Part shown: positions 1 through 13,056 of the stretch, piece by piece
How positions within the stretch are numbered: position 1 is the stretch's first letter
Layout: each line of letters begins with the position of its first letter
Assembly: GCA_903813345.2 (NCBI GenBank)
Contig: CAIIXF020000008.1
Coordinates: 3,545,341-3,605,340 of the forward strand
Direction: 5' to 3'
DNA from: Owenia fusiformis
Taxonomy: Eukaryota; Annelida; Polychaeta; Sabellida; Oweniidae
Length of the DNA stretch: 60,000 nt
The notes under the pieces: model-generated
What the model was told of the DNA's origin: nothing
The model's database searches: none
What the model saw: the letters and a program-made list of their open reading frames with translations, nothing else
Translations under genes and position numbers: made by a program

Positions 1-98
1 ACCAAACTCCAAAATGTAAACCCATATGTTCAAATATTCATAAGAAAAGGGTCGACAATAGAAATTCATTTGTTATTTACTGCCATTTGTTATTTCAG

Positions 99-1907
99 CA
101 AACCCCGTTAAAGCAGTCATTCTGTGATTCACTGAGAAGGGACACCCATTGGAAGTGTCTCATCCTGACTGTCCTCATCATTGGCTGCCTTATTGCCATC
201 TCCTGGTGTCGGCTAACTGTTGTCACCAAGGTCGAGGTGCAATTCTATGAATATCCTATACGGCAGTTGAACCAAGCTAGTCCCTGTGACGATGGCTACG
301 TCTACATCCCAGTGGCCTTCGTTGTAATGTTATATTTGGTATATCTTGTTGAATGCTGGCATTGTCATACAAGGTTGGAGTTATGTTACAAGGTTGACGT
401 CAATGCCGTATATGATAGAATACAATATATGAGAGAAGCATTTCCCATAATTTGGTGGAAAGCTGTATGCTACCATTATGTACGTCGAACTAGACAAGTA
501 ACTCGCTATAGGAATGGAGATGCTTTCACAACTACACAAGTTTATTATGAAAGGATCAATTCCCATACTGCTGGTTCTGCATTCAATTTTTCTAACTGTG
601 GAGTAAAAGACATGTCGAGGACGTTAACTAATTTAGAACAGTATCCTGCCACAAAGATTCGATTCACAAAAGGCTTTTCGTTCCTCTGTCCAGAGGCGGA
701 AACTGAGTTTGAAGACCAAAGAGCAACCTTCTTTCAGGAACACGAACGTAGAGATGATTATATGGAAACTAAAGAAGGCCTCGATTTATTGAATGTGAAT
801 TTCAAAGAGTATATGATTGCCTTCGCTGACACAGACAATCTTCCTTGGTATGTGAGCCATATCATTTTCTGGCTTGCATCGGTGTTTATGCTTTCATGGC
901 CACTGCGGGTCATCATCGAATACAAAACTGCTTACGTCCATTATAACGTCCATAAAGTATTCGGGTCTAATTATCTCGACCCAAATTATAATCCAGGTCA
1001 CTTGTCAAGGGTGAGTACATTTGGGACAAATTCTGACCTAGAACAGTACATACGAAACAATCATACCATAGTGCCAAGCTATTCCGAGGCTCTTCTAATG
1101 GAGAGTGAGATACCATGGACAAGGAGTACTCACGATGCTAACGGAAATATAACCCCTACTAGTATACCTTTGCAAGTATTTGGTGCTGGTGCTGAATCTA
1201 ATGCACCAACGTCTCCAAATGCACCAAGAACATTTATTATGGGGTACATAGCTAATGGAGATGTAGTGTATAGTAACTTATCAAATAGGCTTCCACCTAG
1301 TATCCCAAATGGCAACCCTCCGCGCGCTAATGGCCATCTACTTAATGGGTCTGCTGTTGCCAATGGTTGCATACGTACCTATGGTGCTTTTCGTATCACT
1401 TCTGACAACAGAAACACGGATGGTAGACAAAGACGTAGAAAACATAAACGACATAGAAAAAACAAACCGCGACAACGAAATGTTGATAACAATGATATAT
1501 CAAACACTGAGCACCATAGTCAATCCCAACCAAATCTAGCCGTGACTCCCGAGGGTGTTGAAGGTCGTGGTGCAATGACTGATGCACCTTCAGGTGAGTC
1601 GACCAATGAAACACCAACTTGTGATAATACCCCAATTCCAACTCCTGCCGAGGAAAAACCTCCACCTTATGAAGACGCTCTTCGTATGAGAACTGAAACT
1701 CTAAGTGATGCAGCTGGAGAATCACCAAGTCCTGAGTCCAACAATCCAAGTGTTATTGATGAAAGTTGTGATACCGAAACACAGTGGCTTGAAGTGCAGA
1801 ATGAAAATCATATGAACACTGATCGTATGCTAACTAGATCGCTATCTGATACGGACTTCACTAATCACCCATGTAGTGCAACCGTTATAAAGGAGACCAC
1901 GTTATAA
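99..1907 (+). CDS. TMEM151: TMEM151 family transmembrane protein, terminal coding exon (5' partial)
   Basis: The exon begins after a polypyrimidine-AG acceptor (ag at 97-98) in phase 0, runs 602 codons and ends in TAA, so the start codon lies upstream of the window. The protein matches the TMEM151A/B family as I know it: the block beginning KQSFCDSLRRDTHWKCL, then VYIPVAFVVMLYLVYLVECWHC, the WWKA..YHYVRRTRQVTRYRNGDA core, a SCGVKD-like block and a third membrane segment around residues 255-275 of the exon ending SWPLRVIIEY. Three hydrophobic segments are visible. The C-terminal 250 residues are polar, with a basic RRRKHKRHRK patch and a PPPY motif encoded near 1659-1670, a potential WW-domain ligand. 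The molecular function of the family is unknown. The long tail is less conserved than the membrane core and could be lineage-specific. Family identity is secure; A versus B type cannot be assigned. Confidence 0.93.
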   Translation, partial: QTPLKQSFCDSLRRDTHWKCLILTVLIIGCLIAISWCRLTVVTKVEVQFYEYPIRQLNQASPCDDGYVYIPVAFVVMLYLVYLVECWHCHTRLELCYKVDVNAVYDRIQYMREAFPIIWWKAVCYHYVRRTRQVTRYRNGDAFTTTQVYYERINSHTAGSAFNFSNCGVKDMSRTLTNLEQYPATKIRFTKGFSFLCPEAETEFEDQRATFFQEHERRDDYMETKEGLDLLNVNFKEYMIAFADTDNLPWYVSHIIFWLASVFMLSWPLRVIIEYKTAYVHYNVHKVFGSNYLDPNYNPGHLSRVSTFGTNSDLEQYIRNNHTIVPSYSEALLMESEIPWTRSTHDANGNITPTSIPLQVFGAGAESNAPTSPNAPRTFIMGYIANGDVVYSNLSNRLPPSIPNGNPPRANGHLLNGSAVANGCIRTYGAFRITSDNRNTDGRQRRRKHKRHRKNKPRQRNVDNNDISNTEHHSQSQPNLAVTPEGVEGRGAMTDAPSGESTNETPTCDNTPIPTPAEEKPPPYEDALRMRTETLSDAAGESPSPESNNPSVIDESCDTETQWLEVQNENHMNTDRMLTRSLSDTDFTNHPCSATVIKETTL

Positions 1908-4304
1908 CGATTTGTTTTTGTACTAGATGGTTTAGGGGACTAGATCAATATTAGGAGAATGTAAATCACGTATTAGTATGTGCTATAATCAAAAGAGGAA
2001 GCACTTATTACACACCATTATTACTCCACATTATTGTTCGATTATTTTGAAACTTTCTTTGTACCTACATCAAATACGATTTTATGGCTACCGTTTCAGA
2101 AGTACTGTGTACAATGAATCAACAATCAGGTGATTCCACACAAGTTAATAATGTTTAATAGGTCCCTCTTGGGAGATTAAGCAAGAGGCGTGCAAGAAGG
2201 TGTCAGTTTTATGCTAAGATTTTATTGTTTCAATCCTGCGGGATTGAGGTTTTATCTGCAGTAGACAGAATGTTAAGGTGAAGTCCCCCTTTGAATAAAA
2301 TCACATTGGGGGCAGTGGTGATGTATTTACAAGTCATAAACATTTTATAGAAATCGCATTGTCACGGGACTTTTGTAGAAGCATGCTAGACTCCTCATAA
2401 CATTTTGATGTATTTGTAGAATTAGTAACAAGTTAATTCGATATTTCAAAGTGTTAGGAAATATACTCCATATATTTCTCTTATTTTCCCCGATATACAT
2501 AAAACTGTCGTCTAGATATACATCCAAATGTCTTGCATCAGATTTTCATTTCTATATACGTTTCACTCCTATGGCATCTATGTTCGTCAAGCCGTTTTCT
2601 ATGTATTTTAAACTATCATTGCTGATTCAATGCATGGTTTTAGTGCTAAAAATTTTCCTTCTCGACCGCTGGAAATGAGTCAGCCTAGGCAACTACCAAC
2701 AAACTGGTGTTCACTTATATGATATGAAGTTTCGAATTGAAGTTACTACAGTATTCTCTTTGCATTGATCCTCGAAGTATTATATTTAACTTGCAATATA
2801 CAATTATCCTATTGTAAATTGTCAATCATACCGATGCATTGGTCGAAACGGATGACTTTTGAATAAAGGGGCTATAATTTGTAGCAGCAAGTATGGCACT
2901 TCATTGTATGCAGTATCTAATCGACTGGCCGTCTTTATGACAATTGGCAAATGAATGAGATACTTACATAGGTGTGCAAAGCTGTTGTAAATGGAAAATG
3001 GAACAAATCCAAGTGGTATTGTGCAACGTATATGTAATCTTGGAATAAAACCACTAAGGTATTCCAAGATATAATATGTAACCCTTGTCATGTTCCATAG
3101 TTATATATCTGATCTAAGTAATTTTTCAGATTCATTTGAAATATGATTTCATTTCCCACAAGTTCGTATAGATATTCGATCTCATTATTAGATTCTTTCA
3201 AATTTAAAATCTAGTCAAGCAATTGTTGTTTCAAATCTTTCTCTGTTATATAATAGTTAAGGTTGAACACTTCATTAGAAAATTGTTTCTGCTTTGTGCA
3301 GCCTTCCGGCATACTGTAAAAATGGCTTCTTTGTGTTTCTATTGGACCAAATGTAATCATGATGTTTGTTTAGTTTATATAATAATTTTGATGTTATTTT
3401 AAAACGGTGCTATATTTTTGTAAAACATAGCTGATGTAGCCTAGTGGATTTCTGCTAATCATATAGAAACATGTAGCATTTAAACAAATAACCCCTTATA
3501 ACAAGATGTATGATATATTTGAATTGATAATAATCTATATTATTATAATAGTATACCGTTTATCAGTAGTTATGTCCTATATATAATGTCCTGCTTGACT
3601 TTTTAATTCAATATACAATGAATAAATAAATATATAAATTGTAATGTTTTATGTTTTTTTCAGCTGAGAAGCAAACCCCTGAATTAAAAATAGATATTGA
3701 TTTACTATTCACTCATATCTAGGCATGATGTCTCAAATATCAACCAATCAGAACACAGTACTGAAAACAAGGCATTAACATGAAAAATGCCCGGAAAAAA
3801 GTCACCACCTTCGATTTGTTACAGTTTGTAACCGCCTTACGTCGAACACCATCCATGAGAAAGTTGAAAACCATAACAATATGTCACCACTTGTGACATA
3901 ATAATATGAATTCTATGTTTCACAACGGAAATTCCCCATCAATATGTTTATGGTTTATTGCGACAGTTTTGCAAACGGATGTACTAGTATCTACAACTAT
4001 TTTTGGGTTCAGGATTGTGATATTGGCTCTCGATTTGAAGAGGAAGGGGATGTTAGACATTATATCTTTTCACAATAGATCATGGATTTTTAGATATACA
4101 TGTATAGGGTCTATCTTTCTTATGACAGGTTTACACTTAGACTTTGCTTTTCTTGCTAGGTTACTTTACAAGTTTTGTTCCTCTCCTATTGGCACTTGTG
4201 CATAATTTCAAATATGCAATTGAGTGAACAACTACAAATAGTATCATATTGAATAGCAATGAAGGTGCTTGGGGATAATTTAAGCAAATGAGTCAATTTA
4301 TTCA
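1908..4304 (+). other. 3' UTR of the TMEM151 gene and downstream AT-rich sequence
   Basis: No convincing ORF. Candidate AATAAA poly(A) signals occur near 2293 and, as an overlapping pair, near 3617-3628, so the 3' UTR may extend to about 3.6 kb. The extent is inferred only. A short inverted repeat, TATGTCAC/GTGACATA, sits at 3880-3900. Confidence 0.4.
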
Positions 4305-4929
4305 GCCCTAGGCATTAAACCTTTAGGATTCACACAAATCAATCTCTGAATAAATTTTGATAATATCGTGTCGTTTAAACCTTGAATCAACCTGTGTTGC
4401 CCTCATTCTTGGAATTGTACTTGTAATGCGTGCAGAGGTTAGACACGTGACGATATGATAGCCATAGGCATTAAACATTTAGGATTCACACAAATCAATC
4501 TCTGAACAAATTTTGATAATATCGTGTCGTCATAACCTTGAATCAACATGTGTTGCCCTCATTCTTGGAATTGTACTTGTTATGCGTGCAGAGGTTAGAC
4601 ACGTGACGATATGATAGCCATAGGCATTAAACCTTTAGGATTCAAACAAGTCGATCTCTGAATAAATGTTGATAATATCGTGTCGTCTAAACCTTGAATC
4701 AACCTGTGTTGCCCCCATTCTTGGAATTGTACTTGTAATGCGTGCAGAGGTTAGACACGTGACGATATGATAGCCATAGGCATTAAACCTTTAGGATTCA
4801 AACAAGTCGATCTCTGAATAAATGTTGATAATATCGTGTCGTCTAAACCTTGAATCAACCTGTGTTGCCCCCATTCTTGGAATTGTACTTGTAATGCGTG
4901 CAGAGGTGAGACGCGTGATGATATGATAT
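4305..4929. repeat. 156-bp tandem repeat, four copies
   Basis: Four head-to-tail copies start at about 4305, 4461, 4617 and 4773, giving an exact 156-bp period. Each contains CATAGGCATTAAACCTTTAGG (first copy CCTAGG) and ends with a GCGTGCAGAGG...ACGTGACGATATGATA block. Copies 3 and 4 are nearly identical and share differences from copies 1 and 2, which suggests stepwise duplication. No coding potential is visible. Confidence 0.93.
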
Positions 4930-7900
4930 CATCGAGGAAATGAAATCTATATCCAGTCCCTTATCAATAACCAATCTATTCTATTGAAACAGATGTGAAA
5001 AAACTGCTAGCCTCTTCGAACGTCTACAACTGAATGTCAGTTCCGATTCCAAGTGTGTACTGCATCTGATACGGGATCGGATTCAGATTCAGAAAAAAAT
5101 GATCTAATTTTCCAATCATTTTTTGAACATTGAAGAAAACTGAATAAACATGGCCCAGCGACTCTATGGCGACATAACATATGACGTGTTTTAGGGAATA
5201 CAACGTTTAGAACATAAAATGGACTTTAGTATAAGTATGTATTTTCCTGGTATAACATAAAATGGGCTTCAGTATTTATAAGTATGTATTTTCCTGTGGA
5301 AGATGTTTTGTATGGAAAAGTGTTTTGTTAAGATAGATTTGTATTTTCATAATTTCATCTTCTATCTTCTAATAAGGAACGTTATTTCTCAGTTGATCAT
5401 AGCATTATTAACCACAGGTTTTTATGGTAGGAATTAGGTGGGTATATTCATAGTGTTATACAAACTCAACTTAGATTCCATCTGTCCTTAAAGCAAATTT
5501 TATGAAGATCATATTCCGGTAAGGATATACCCACTCTTATTGATGTGTAATATTAGAATGGACACAGCTGGGAAATGAATAAACGAAAGTGGTACCATAG
5601 GTCTTAAGGAATACCTTAATTACGTTTCAAGAATGCCTGTACATATCGTTTGATTTGCACAGTGTACAATGGGCAATATAATAAAACATTTAAACGATTC
5701 GACAGTTAGGAAGGGGTCAGATGACCCTGCTTCTAATATGGGGGGGGGGTTCTTTTATGATTTTAAACACAATTAGGTGTTCTAGCTACATATATCACAA
5801 TTGATAAGCATTACTTTCTTGAAGCATACACATAATACAAGTAACTAACACTGTTATTGCAGTCTAGCTTCATTATAGGAGTGAAACACCAAAGTTAAGA
5901 CACACAACCCCATGATAATATAGATATAATCTGACAATCAAAAGATTAGAACTGAGATTTGTCGAAAATCAATTGCGATCATAGGTGCAATCCTTACAAA
6001 TTCGTTGACAGTGGACTTTCAAAAGGCAACGCATATAGTAAACAATTTAAAAAATGATAAAATGATTTGATCAATCAATACATAATGTAAAAAATATTGT
6101 ATGATGAAATGTTGAATCAAATAAGTTGAAATAGAATTGAATTGAAATTAATCATGTCAATAGCTAAGATCAATCAGTATTCCAGACCATAAACATCAGG
6201 AGCTTAAAACAAATGAAAATTCGATTCCGGATTTAAAGCATGCCTGATTGCACTTCTCAAGCCAGAGAAGTAAACCTCTATCACTTTACAAGCAATAAAC
6301 AAAGTTACAGGAGAAAGTAATACGTCGTCAATAAGAAATTGAATCGGGGAAATGTGATGGGAATTCTAACGTAATATGCACAAACGCGATTGAATTTGAA
6401 TAAATGACCTCAAAACTAGTCTGTGATATTTAGATGTAAGTCTTTATAGATTTTAATCATTGGGATGTTTCTGCCAGTCTCCATGTTCATCATCTTGATG
6501 TATTGGGCACACGTTTGTCACTCTGCCTCTATCGTTAAGAATATCCCATGCTCAATCACTACGTTCTATCTGAGGATAGGTCCGAAGCTTGATTAAGCAA
6601 CGTGTGTAGTACATTAATATAAAAAGTATATCATCTATAAATGATATACCTTTTTTGGTAATAAAACGTTGGAAAGTTGGTATGAACGGAAAACTAAAAA
6701 GAAAACAAGCAGAAGATAAACTCCTCGAAGTCCTCTCTAATTTAGTTATCTATGTTATTTTACTAATTTGGTAAAGGCGCTTTATGGGACTTTTAGTCAT
6801 ACCGCAGTACTTCATGTCTAGTTATATACTGTACTCAACCTTGAAGATGTTTATACTGTACTCGACCTTGAAGATGTGAGCATCACGAACACTTATAACT
6901 ATAACTATAACATATATGTCCTTCTTACAGCCAGTGTCCTTTTTATGAACCATACAAGGTTCTCTGTTGATATCTTCTTGGTGGAACTACTAAATGTTTT
7001 ATATTATGACCATGTTTAAGGTGGGAGATGGTTTTAGATTGGATTATGGTTTTGGATAATTGGGGTTTGTTTTTCTAATAACTAGTCCGCAATTATACTT
7101 TGTCTTTTTCTTGATAGGTTCTGTTCCAATTTTTGGTCATTTCCCTTTGGCACTTGTGCGTGCGCGTGCATATTTATATTTCTGGAGTCTTCGTATTCTA
7201 ACTTGCAAATACCCATAATGAAAGACTCATGTTAACTCATTTAGTTGTTTTAACAACTGTGGTACTTATGAGACAGGAAATCAATATGGTTTAATTTTAA
7301 AAGTTTTGCATCATCATTTTCTGCTCAATTCTATCTATTTGGTATTATCACTCGACAGAAGTTCGACATCCTTTAAATCTCATTTTACTATGAATCAGAG
7401 GAGTCTACATAAACTAAATTAGTGCCATTTCAGGCCAATTTCCAACGGTATAAATCTTCATGAAAGAAATGCAAATATATTCCATGCACAACTATCTTCT
7501 CATCAGTAAGAGGAAAGTAGTTTAGGAGTTCCCTTGAATTGTGGAATTGATTTTTAGGCTTCGGTATTCAGGTTTGACGTGATAAACAGGTTGATTGCGA
7601 AACGAAATATCGAGAAATGATTGAGTCACAAAAATATTATTAGACGGCCAATTTCGCAGCAGCAGGTATCAAATAACTATCTAGTTGCAAAGAATAGTAA
7701 AGAATCATAATCAAGTCAAATCATTTTGATTTAAAAATTAAAGTTTCAGTTGTCTATTCTAGGCTATGACAACTCGTCGGAGGCTCTTCGTCTGCTGCCC
7801 TGAGCAAGGTTCCGTACAAGGATGGATTCTTTCTCACCTAGAAGGTTTTCCTTGGGCTGATTTTCCTTTGCCTAGTTCTAGTCTTCCTTGTGGTCCAAAT

Positions 7901-10900
7901 GGGAATAGTCTAGTTCTTTAAAAGTTACTCAAGGAACGAAGGAAGACTATTTTCTTACTCCAGAAAGTACATGCATCTTCTTTGTGGGATTCTCAATTCA
8001 ACACTTTATCCACTGCTACGAATAGGGCGAGAGGTCTTCATCACAAATCCAAAAGAACTTGTTTTTCCTTCAGGAGAAATCTTGGCTGCTTCAGAAGGAC
8101 TTTCAATTCAAGATTAGTATCTTCTTTTCATAGAGGCCATCTGCTAACCCATATGCTCCGAAAGAACCCCATTCGTGTGACTACAGTATGTACGACCTGT
8201 TCAACAAACATTTGGGGGTACTCGACATATTTTGCAAAACATATTCGATTGTTTGAATCGAGGGATGAGACCTTGGGTTTATATTGTTTTGACAAAGTTT
8301 GATTGCTTTAACCTTTACAACAACAATATTTCCAATGATTACTTAATTTTCAGCTTCATTTGCAATGTTAACTGGAAAGCCATCATTTATTTCCCTTTGA
8401 CTGACGAATTTATCCTATATAAATTGTTCCATCTTGATTTACAAGGTTTCTGTTTCCCCGACTTGAAATGTTAAAACTTTTGTTTACACGTAACGAGAAG
8501 AAAATTCCCTTTAAGGTTGAAAATATAAATTGACTTCATTTCCACCCTTAAATCTTTTCCTGAGTTACAATTCAGGAATGACGTTGAATTGAAAACCCCA
8601 TTCCCATCAATAAGGAATGGTAGGAGAGTCTGAAAAACGTTTCAAAGTCACTGCCTGTCATTGCCCATTACTTTTATTAGCATAACAGCTGCTCACAAAA
8701 GGGGCAATGCTCGACACAGATCAATGAGCACGTTGATAATATAAAGTCAAACTCTGAAAAATGTAATTCACTTTATCAAAGCCAATCCATATTGAATATT
8801 TTAGAAGGCATTGAAACCGAGAACAAATGATTGAAAGGGCATATCTACGAATTGTACAGTTGACTATTTCATATAGCAGTATTCAGACATTGATTGATCC
8901 ACTCGCTAACATTGAACATTGATCAAGCAGGTAAATTGATTGGTCCTTTGAGGACTACCGTCATATTGTCCATTCCAATTTGAATTAGAAGCCGACTCGA
9001 GCAGCAGGGTCCTTTGAGTGATAGAATTAGCACTTTAAACCATCCTCGTCTCTTTTGTATATGAGTCACAATGCAGCAGTAATACCATTTCTACAGATAT
9101 AATTACTATAATGACACTTTTATGGACTGAAATTGTTTTCCTCTCGTTACCTCTTGTTCTTCTGTTGATACAAACTGTGAAAGGATTGCTTTGCTTAGTG
9201 CTTCATAAATGTAGGTAGTTAAAAAGATTTTCTGAATTCTTATACCCACGCCGATAGACTCATTCAAATAGAGGAATTATTGAAAAAGAGGTACGTTATG
9301 TGACTTGTTATGAGTATACAGGTCAGATTAAATGGAAAATCGTGACTTAATACGCAAACTACATTGCTCTCTAAATATTGCAGCCTCCGATAGCATGTAC
9401 CAGTTTGCCTCTTTCAATTGACATATCCATGACCTGACAATGAACGTAAGAATGCGTGAAATAGCCATAGGCTATCTGGTTTCATTGCTGATCGATTTAA
9501 TGATGGGTGATTGATCCAACAACTCCCTTGTGATCGGATGTGTATTTGGGACAGTTATAAATAATAGGGAGATTAAGCTTGCATATAAAATCGAAACGCC
9601 AACCTATACATATGACCAATCGCCCATACAAATGCACCGCTTAAATATTTTCCGTTCACGTTTAGGTTGTGAAAAACCTCGCTAATTTGTAATTTGTTAC
9701 ACTTTCTCTCAGATGCTTTCCAGTATACAGTATAGATTATATTTTCTCAAAGGTCTATGTTCAAGTAAAAAGGAACTATGCCTTTATCTCCCAAGTTAAG
9801 CGTTAACAATAGAGAGATCATAGAAAAGTTATGATTGGGTCATTGTGTAAACCTATGAATATGTGGAAAATTATCCTGATGAACATTTATCTATCTCACA
9901 TATAGATCTATTTTTCTCTATATAGGAAGGTGTCTCATTATGTGTATATGAAGATAAATGATCATACACAATCAATTTATCTTCATCAACTTGCGGTTTG
10001 TAATGATACATTCTAACTGTTCTAAATTCAAACCTCGTGTATATTATCTGTTTCAGTAAAACGTTTTTGACATTATGGGACAGGTTTTTCAAGAATCCAA
10101 TTCATCTATTCATTAATAGTAGTGCTATCATAGTTACCACGAATATGGTGGATTCGATTCGAGAAAAAAATGTTATGATTAACACACATGTGTTTGTAGT
10201 GTGAAGTTCATGTCATTGTTGCGTTTTTTGAATTTCGTTTTTAAATATAAAAGACTATGCTCTTAAAACACATGAAGTTTAATGTCAAGATGATTCAAAT
10301 ATAATGTAAAATATGTATATTAGTTTTTGTCGATCCCACCGCGCTGCCACCAGTCGAGGAAGTGGATTATTAGAACATCATCCAGCTATAGCAAATTATT
10401 TTCACATCAATTTTGAACTATGATACACAACATATATGGTACATAAATGTTTTACCATAAAACAGCATTATCTTTTATTTTATGAGACAAAATATGAAAT
10501 ATTCATGCGCGAAGCAATTTGTGCGCTCGGGTCGTCGCATTCGCACATTCCTCCTGGTATTTTTCCTCTCCTATGAGAGAAATCTCACCAAACTTCAATA
10601 ATATTAAGGTCATATTTATGTTATGTAAATGGAAGTGTCAATCGGGTGAAAGGAAATGAGTTAAAGTTAACATCATGTACGGTTTCTGACTTTTCAATTG
10701 GAATGTCCATAATGTAATGGTACTACGTTAATCCACTCTGATTGTTCTGGCTGATAAATCTGTCTAGAATAGAAGTGGAAAATTATTCCAAATTTATCTT
10801 GGCACCACAAATAATTAAGCAGAGATTGTATTGTCTTGAATAAGTGCATGATCTATGACGAATTAGCCTATTGCATTGACAGAAAACACAAAACATGGTG

Positions 10901-11770
10901 AAACATTATGAGCCAATTTTATTGCTATGTGATCCCATGGGATTAAAATAACACAACCCATAACACGAAATTAGCCCCTAGATTGTACTTTGGGGTTGGT
11001 TAAATGAAGTTACATCATGATGCTCTAGCTGTTCTTTTACGTAAAGTACACATTTGTTGTTAATTAAACGATTCTTCATCTTGGATTTCCAAGGTATGAT
11101 GTTTTCATGATTGAAAATCAAACTGGAAAACGAGTATGACGATTCTTTGCATGGTGTGTAATTGATGCTATGGCCAAGATATTTAGTAAATTTATAATCT
11201 GTGAGTATGTAATTGGTGGCAGTGGTGGGAAATATAAAAATCATCAAGATCCCACAATCCTCATAGCCTCGATCAAAAAACACGATCATGCACATACTTA
11301 TGTACAAGTAGGCTACATGGTCTACCGAGACATTTTTGTAGATGATAGGAACTGAACAATAATCTTTCGGTATACTAGTATATTTCGGTCAATATTTAAT
11401 AAAGTTAAAAAATAGGAATCCTGTTATCTGTTACAAATGATGTGTGATCTTTTATCTTTCGTGTAATGAGTTCTCTACCAACACAATTGATCAAGGAGAT
11501 GAATTGTCATTTGTGTAAAGAAATCTTGAAATGCCTATCCAAAATCGATTAATGCGATCTATCCTGGACACAAAAATTGCATAATTGAAAATTTGAGTGT
11601 CTGAGATAAGAATGATTGAATAGTTGTCTTGATAACCCATGGGTTCAGCGTCATACATCACAATCCGTATATCATGAAACTTCACGATGGAAATACTGTT
11701 ACCCTGGAATAGACTGCAGTTGGAGGAATTGTAAAACATATAATGGTATAATTAAAGGTTATGTACTGAG
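4930..11770. other. Intergenic AT-rich sequence, no recognisable gene
   Basis: Only short ORFs without family resemblance are present. Small features: a poly-G run near 5741-5750; a hairpin with ATATCAT/ATGATAT arms at 6625-6650; a 26-bp direct duplication ending CCTTGAAGATGT at 6815-6880; and a relatively GC-rich stretch at 7760-8300 with a 106-codon ORF (7982-8302) that I do not recognise and which may be a decayed mobile-element fragment. Confidence 0.5.
10332..10353. other. Primer-binding-site-like fragment resembling the LTR element junction
   Basis: The sequence CGATCCCACCG-CG-CTGCCACCAGT matches the primer-binding site and LTR junction of the retrotransposon at 25654-25676 except for a 2-nt insertion. 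It resembles the 3' end of a tRNA-Leu followed by CCA. No LTR or other element sequence is obvious beside it, so it may be a relic, or a coincidence helped by the short length. Confidence 0.35.
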
Positions 11771-11848
11771 TGGTTTTGGATACAGTGTTTATCCCAAGGA
11801 AAATATGTTAACATATTTCCAGAGGGATAAACCCCGTATCCAAAACCA
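11771..11848. repeat. 78-bp near-perfect palindrome
   Basis: The left arm TGGTTTTGGATAC and the right arm GTATCCAAAACCA are exact inverses. Inside them GTTTATCCC pairs with GGGATAAAC and GGAAAATATGTT with AACATATTTCC, with only small mismatched bulges and GTTAAC at the centre. It could extrude as a cruciform and may be a very short MITE or the fused ends of one. No coding content. Confidence 0.85.
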
Positions 11849-13056
11849 GATATTATAGCGTTTGGTCGCCGTAGCAAGTATGACTGAGGCTTTAGTGACA
11901 TCACGATGATGCCACTTTGGGTGCATACTTTCCATATGCAAAGGCATTTTTAAATGGCACGTTATATCTGAAACTTTATCATTGAAGTAATGTGTCCTCT
12001 GTCCAATATTCGCAATGGTATAACGGAATATTTCATGGTCGAAAAATGTCAACTTTATTTGAAAATGGTGGGAAATTTGAATATTTGAGAAAATGAACAC
12101 GAAAATGAATTAACTTGCCAGTGGTTTATTGATGTACTCGAGATGTTGGATAAAATCCATTTTTGGGGCATTTCGACGAAAATGGGGACGTCAATCACAC
12201 ATCTACTAATTACAGGCCTCACAGCTTTTTACTCTGGATGTCAATTAAATCTTTGCTATAGCTCTGAGACGAATGAGGATGTTAAGTTAGTTAACCCTAA
12301 CTGTATTATAATGACTCGGTATTTATCAATTTGTAAACGAAAATCCCTAAGTAAAATGGGTAGGAATAAAGCAGCTAGCAAGATATTGGTGCTACTCCCC
12401 AATATGGCAATGACAAGAACTTTGGAAAAAGATTGGCATATCTTTTTATCACTATTCAAGAACAACTCTTACGTGTACACTGTACATGTATATCAGCACA
12501 AACAAAATAAATATAGTCATCAGTATTTACAACAATGTTCTGAAAATGCTTTTCTAAAGTATCATATCCTTTTACTTATGGAGGACATTGTAACGAGTTA
12601 TTGGATTATTCACCAGTCAAAGCCATGCCTAATATAAATATTATGTCTTTATGCAAAGCAAAATATTTGTTCTAATCCGAATTTGAATAGGGTAATTTAG
12701 AGTAATTCAGGAGTACGGGAACAATCAATATATAATTGCCATGGGATCTGTGTTAACGCTTCAGAATTGTTGACTTTTATTACATCTATACTCCAATAAC
12801 ATAGATAATTAGTGCCCCTTAAGGGCATGTGGAAAAATGTGACTTGAAAAGTAATGAATTTCTGCGCATTTTTGCGTTCATAACAATGTTTTATCAATGG
12901 TTAATAATGGCAAACACTTGGCTAGTGAGTAGCCTAGCTCCGTTCCTGTGTTCTGAACTGAACTGTCATAGGGTTGAGGCCAAAATTCAAGCTCAAAGAC
13001 GTAAACTTGTAAATAATGTATTTTTGAAACAAACTGAGTAATGCAGACAAATGTTA
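11849..13056. other. Intergenic sequence, no supported gene
   Basis: A 164-codon ORF at 12143-12637 (+) exists but has no recognisable domain, no splice context and an opposing ORF over part of it. I regard it as chance in this region. Confidence 0.45.

Noticed and set aside
7982-8302. 106-codon ORF in a GC-richer stretch
   Set aside because: May be a mobile-element relic, but I recognise no domain and cannot support a gene call.
12143-12637. 164-codon plus-strand ORF
   Set aside because: No recognisable domain, no splice or promoter context, composition like the surrounding non-coding DNA, and a minus-strand ORF overlaps it.
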